Shown: positions 61,983 to 64,000 of the stretch, piece by piece
Position numbering within the stretch: the stretch's first letter is position 1
Layout of the letters: each line of letters opens with the position of its first letter
NCBI GenBank assembly: GCA_963780545.1
Contig: CAWACK010000015.1
Span: 62,001-126,000, forward strand
Length of the DNA: 64,000 bases
Direction: 5' to 3'
Source of the DNA: UBA8941 sp963780545
Lineage (GTDB): Archaea; Thermoproteota; Bathyarchaeia; TCS64
The notes under the pieces: model-generated
What the model was told of the DNA's origin: nothing
What the model saw: the letters and a program-made list of their open reading frames with translations, nothing else
Databases searched by the model: none
Translations under genes and position numbers: made by a program

Positions 61983-63997
61983 AGGTGACGACCGTTTGCC
62001 CTTACTGCGGTGTCGGCTGCCTCCTATATCTTCACGTCAGAGACGGAAAAGTCGTAGGGGTCCTCCCGCACCCGATGGGACCGGGCGAAGGTCGCCTCTG
62101 CATCAAGGGATGGAGTGCCCACGAGTTCATCCACCACCCAGACAGGTTAAAGAAGCCGCTGATCCGTGAAGGCTCAGATTTCAGGGAGGCGACCTGGGAT
62201 GAGGCTTTAGACCTCGTCACCTCAAAGATCTTGGAAGCGAGGGAGAGGTTCGGCCCCGACTCGATCGCGGTCCTCGCCTCAGCCAAGGCGACTAATGAGG
62301 AGAACTACTTGATGCAGAAACTCGCCAGGGCTGCTATAGGCACTAACAACGTCGATCACTGCGCTAGACTCTGCCACAGCAGTACAGTCACTGGCTTAAC
62401 TCGCGCTTTTGGGAGCGGCGCTATGACGAACAGCCAGGAGGACCTTGAGGAGGCTGACGCGTTTCTAGTCATCGGCTCGAATACCACGGAGCAGCACCCG
62501 CTTCTGGCGAGGCGCATCATAAAGGCTGTCAACAGCGGGGCTAAGCTGATTGTAGCCGACCCGAGAACTATCCCACTCACGGAGTATGCGTCACTACACC
62601 TCATCCATAAGCCGGGGACCGATATTGCGCTTCTAAACGCGATTATGAATGTCATCATCGCGGAGGGGCTACAGGACGATGAGTTCATTAGGACACGTAC
62701 AGAGGGCTATGAGGCTTTCAGGGAACACGTGAAGAGGTACACGCCCGAGTATGCGGAGGGTGTTACTGGCGTCCCAGCTGGGAAGATTAGGGAGGCTGCT
62801 CGAATCTATGGCTCCGCTGAGAAGGCATCGATCCTTTTCAGCATGGGCATCACCCAGCATATAACTGGAGTCAACAACGTCCTAAGCACAGCTAATCTCG
62901 CTATGCTTACTGGCAACGTTGGTCGTCGCGGCACAGGCGTCAACCCCCTACGCGGTCAGAATAACGTACAGGGTGCCTGTGACGTAGGTGCACTTCCCGA
63001 CCTGCTTCCCGGATACCAGAGGGCAGCCGATCCCGAGGCGAGGAAACGCCTAGGCGACGCCTGGGGTGCAGAGGTCCCCTCCAATCCCGGCCTCACACTC
63101 ACAGAGAAGGTAGACGGAGCCGGCGAGAAGGTTAAAGTCATGTTCGTCATGGGGGAAAACCCAGTTATGTCGGACCCAGACACCCAACACGTTAGAACGC
63201 AGCTGGCGAAGCTCGACTTTCTAGTCGTTTCAGAGCTCTTCATGAGTGAAACAGCGGAGCTCGCAGACGTGGTGCTCCCCGCCGCTAGTTTCGCTGAGAA
63301 GGATGGAACTTACACTGCAACAGACCGTCGCATTCAACTCTTACACAAGGCGATAGAGCCCGTGGGCGACTCAAAACCCGACTGGTGGATTCTAAGCCAA
63401 CTATCTGGAAAGTTAGGCTACACTATGGAGTACAGCCACCCCTCCGAGATAATGGACGAGATCGCTCGCGTCTCTTCAATCTACCGTGGCGTGAGTTTCA
63501 CGAGGCTCGAAGGCGATGGACTAAGGTGGCCCGTCACAACGCCGGATCACCCGGGTACACTTATCCTTCACACTGAGAGGTTCAGCCGAGGCCTTGGAAG
63601 ATTCCACGTGGTTGAGCACAGGCCTCCAGCGGAGGAGCCCGACGCAGATTATCCGCTCATCCTCACCACAGGGCGCGTCCTCTTCCACTGGCACACTGGC
63701 ACGATGACCCGCAGAAGCCCCACATTAACCGACCAGATCAATGAGGCCTTCGTCGAGGTCAACGAGAAGGATGCGGAAATGCTTGAAGTCAAATACAATC
63801 AGATGGTCAAGGTAGCTAGCAGGCGGGGGGAGATTACTCTACGTGCTCACGTAACTGACAGGATAAAGGAGGGTGTCGTCTTCATCCCATTCCACTTCTA
63901 TGAGGCCCAGGCAAACATACTCACAAACAACGCAGTAGATGCCGAGTCGAAGATACCTGAATACAAGGCCTGCGCCGTCAGGTTGACGCCAGCCTAG
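61979..63997 (+). CDS. fdhA: formate dehydrogenase-like Mo/W catalytic subunit
   Basis: 672 aa, complete. CPYCGVGCLLYLHVRDGKV at residues 8-26 plus RLCIKGW hold the 4Fe-4S cluster. The metal ligand is Cys in HCARLCHSSTV near 132, followed by the catalytic His, as in formate dehydrogenases with Cys in place of selenocysteine. Cofactor motifs NPLRGQNNVQGACDVG and GENPVMSDPDT are characteristic of FdhF/FdhA. C-terminal LTTGRVLFHWHTGTMTRRS also fits. No FdhB follows within the window; instead it is coupled to hdrCB. Inferred role: formate oxidation or CO2 reduction exchanging electrons with HdrCB. Confidence 0.9.
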   Translation: MKVTTVCPYCGVGCLLYLHVRDGKVVGVLPHPMGPGEGRLCIKGWSAHEFIHHPDRLKKPLIREGSDFREATWDEALDLVTSKILEARERFGPDSIAVLASAKATNEENYLMQKLARAAIGTNNVDHCARLCHSSTVTGLTRAFGSGAMTNSQEDLEEADAFLVIGSNTTEQHPLLARRIIKAVNSGAKLIVADPRTIPLTEYASLHLIHKPGTDIALLNAIMNVIIAEGLQDDEFIRTRTEGYEAFREHVKRYTPEYAEGVTGVPAGKIREAARIYGSAEKASILFSMGITQHITGVNNVLSTANLAMLTGNVGRRGTGVNPLRGQNNVQGACDVGALPDLLPGYQRAADPEARKRLGDAWGAEVPSNPGLTLTEKVDGAGEKVKVMFVMGENPVMSDPDTQHVRTQLAKLDFLVVSELFMSETAELADVVLPAASFAEKDGTYTATDRRIQLLHKAIEPVGDSKPDWWILSQLSGKLGYTMEYSHPSEIMDEIARVSSIYRGVSFTRLEGDGLRWPVTTPDHPGTLILHTERFSRGLGRFHVVEHRPPAEEPDADYPLILTTGRVLFHWHTGTMTRRSPTLTDQINEAFVEVNEKDAEMLEVKYNQMVKVASRRGEITLRAHVTDRIKEGVVFIPFHFYEAQANILTNNAVDAESKIPEYKACAVRLTPA

Positions 63998-64000
63998 TCC

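Noticed and set aside
1..64000. CRISPR array, insertion sequence, prophage or rRNA
   Set aside because: No regular short repeats with unique spacers, no transposase or integrase frames and no rRNA core sequence were seen on either strand.

Overview
The window is archaeal. It carries Alba, the archaeal pseudouridine synthase Cbf5, an archaeosortase-type membrane transpeptidase, archaeal CoaD, two F420-type luciferase-like oxidoreductases, three heterodisulfide-reductase (Hdr) gene sets, Lrp/AsnC regulators, and tRNA genes with encoded CCA. TATA boxes often lie 25-33 bases before start codons, suggesting leaderless messages. Alba without a histone, plus the strictly anaerobic flavin/Fe-S/Mo gene content, suggests a TACK-type anaerobe, perhaps Bathyarchaeia; this placement is inference. 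No transposase, CRISPR array, rRNA or phage gene was seen.

Left part (1-14.7 kb): two Hdr clusters and a C4-acid pathway. An hdrC-hdrB-hdrA-hdrA' operon (minus strand, leaving the left edge) lies downstream of a malic enzyme. A second minus-strand operon, hdrC-hdrB-tfrB-tfrA-hdrA(MvhD-like tail), is divergent from a two-subunit fumarase. Together these can connect pyruvate, malate, fumarate and succinate, with the last step tied to an Hdr flavoprotein that could bifurcate or confurcate electrons. Five genes in 1-22 kb are broken by seven single-base indels (hdrA', malic enzyme, SDR three times, tfrA, nrdD). The repaired reading frames look healthy, so assembly error is the simplest explanation.

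Middle (14.7-33.7 kb): decayed pieces, a luciferase-like oxidoreductase, Alba, archaeosortase, NrdD with a glutaredoxin, a CARF-like/winged-helix regulator, a YcaQ-type DNA glycosylase, Cbf5, a methyltransferase, a CRM RNA-binding protein, tRNA-Gln(TTG), an ammonium transporter with two Lrp regulators, and an unusual AAA-VWA fusion facing a coiled-coil gene.

Right part (33.7-64 kb): two molybdopterin oxidoreductase + ferredoxin pairs without Tat signals or membrane subunits, DUF3830, rubrerythrin, and a DUF1537 kinase-PdxA-LarA-like operon for C4 sugar acids. Then come CoaD, a D-threonine-aldolase-like enzyme, DUF763, lipoate ligase in two subunits, a nitroreductase, a secreted transglutaminase-like protein, transaldolase with split transketolase, tRNA-Ala(GGC), a seven-repeat beta-propeller surface protein, an UlaG-like lactonase and two divergent DhaK/DhaL pairs. 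The window closes with hdrC-hdrB-fdhA, a formate-dehydrogenase-linked Hdr set. The theme is soluble flavin/Fe-S/Mo electron transfer feeding C3/C4 acid and sugar metabolism. A CGCGCG motif recurs in many intergenic gaps.
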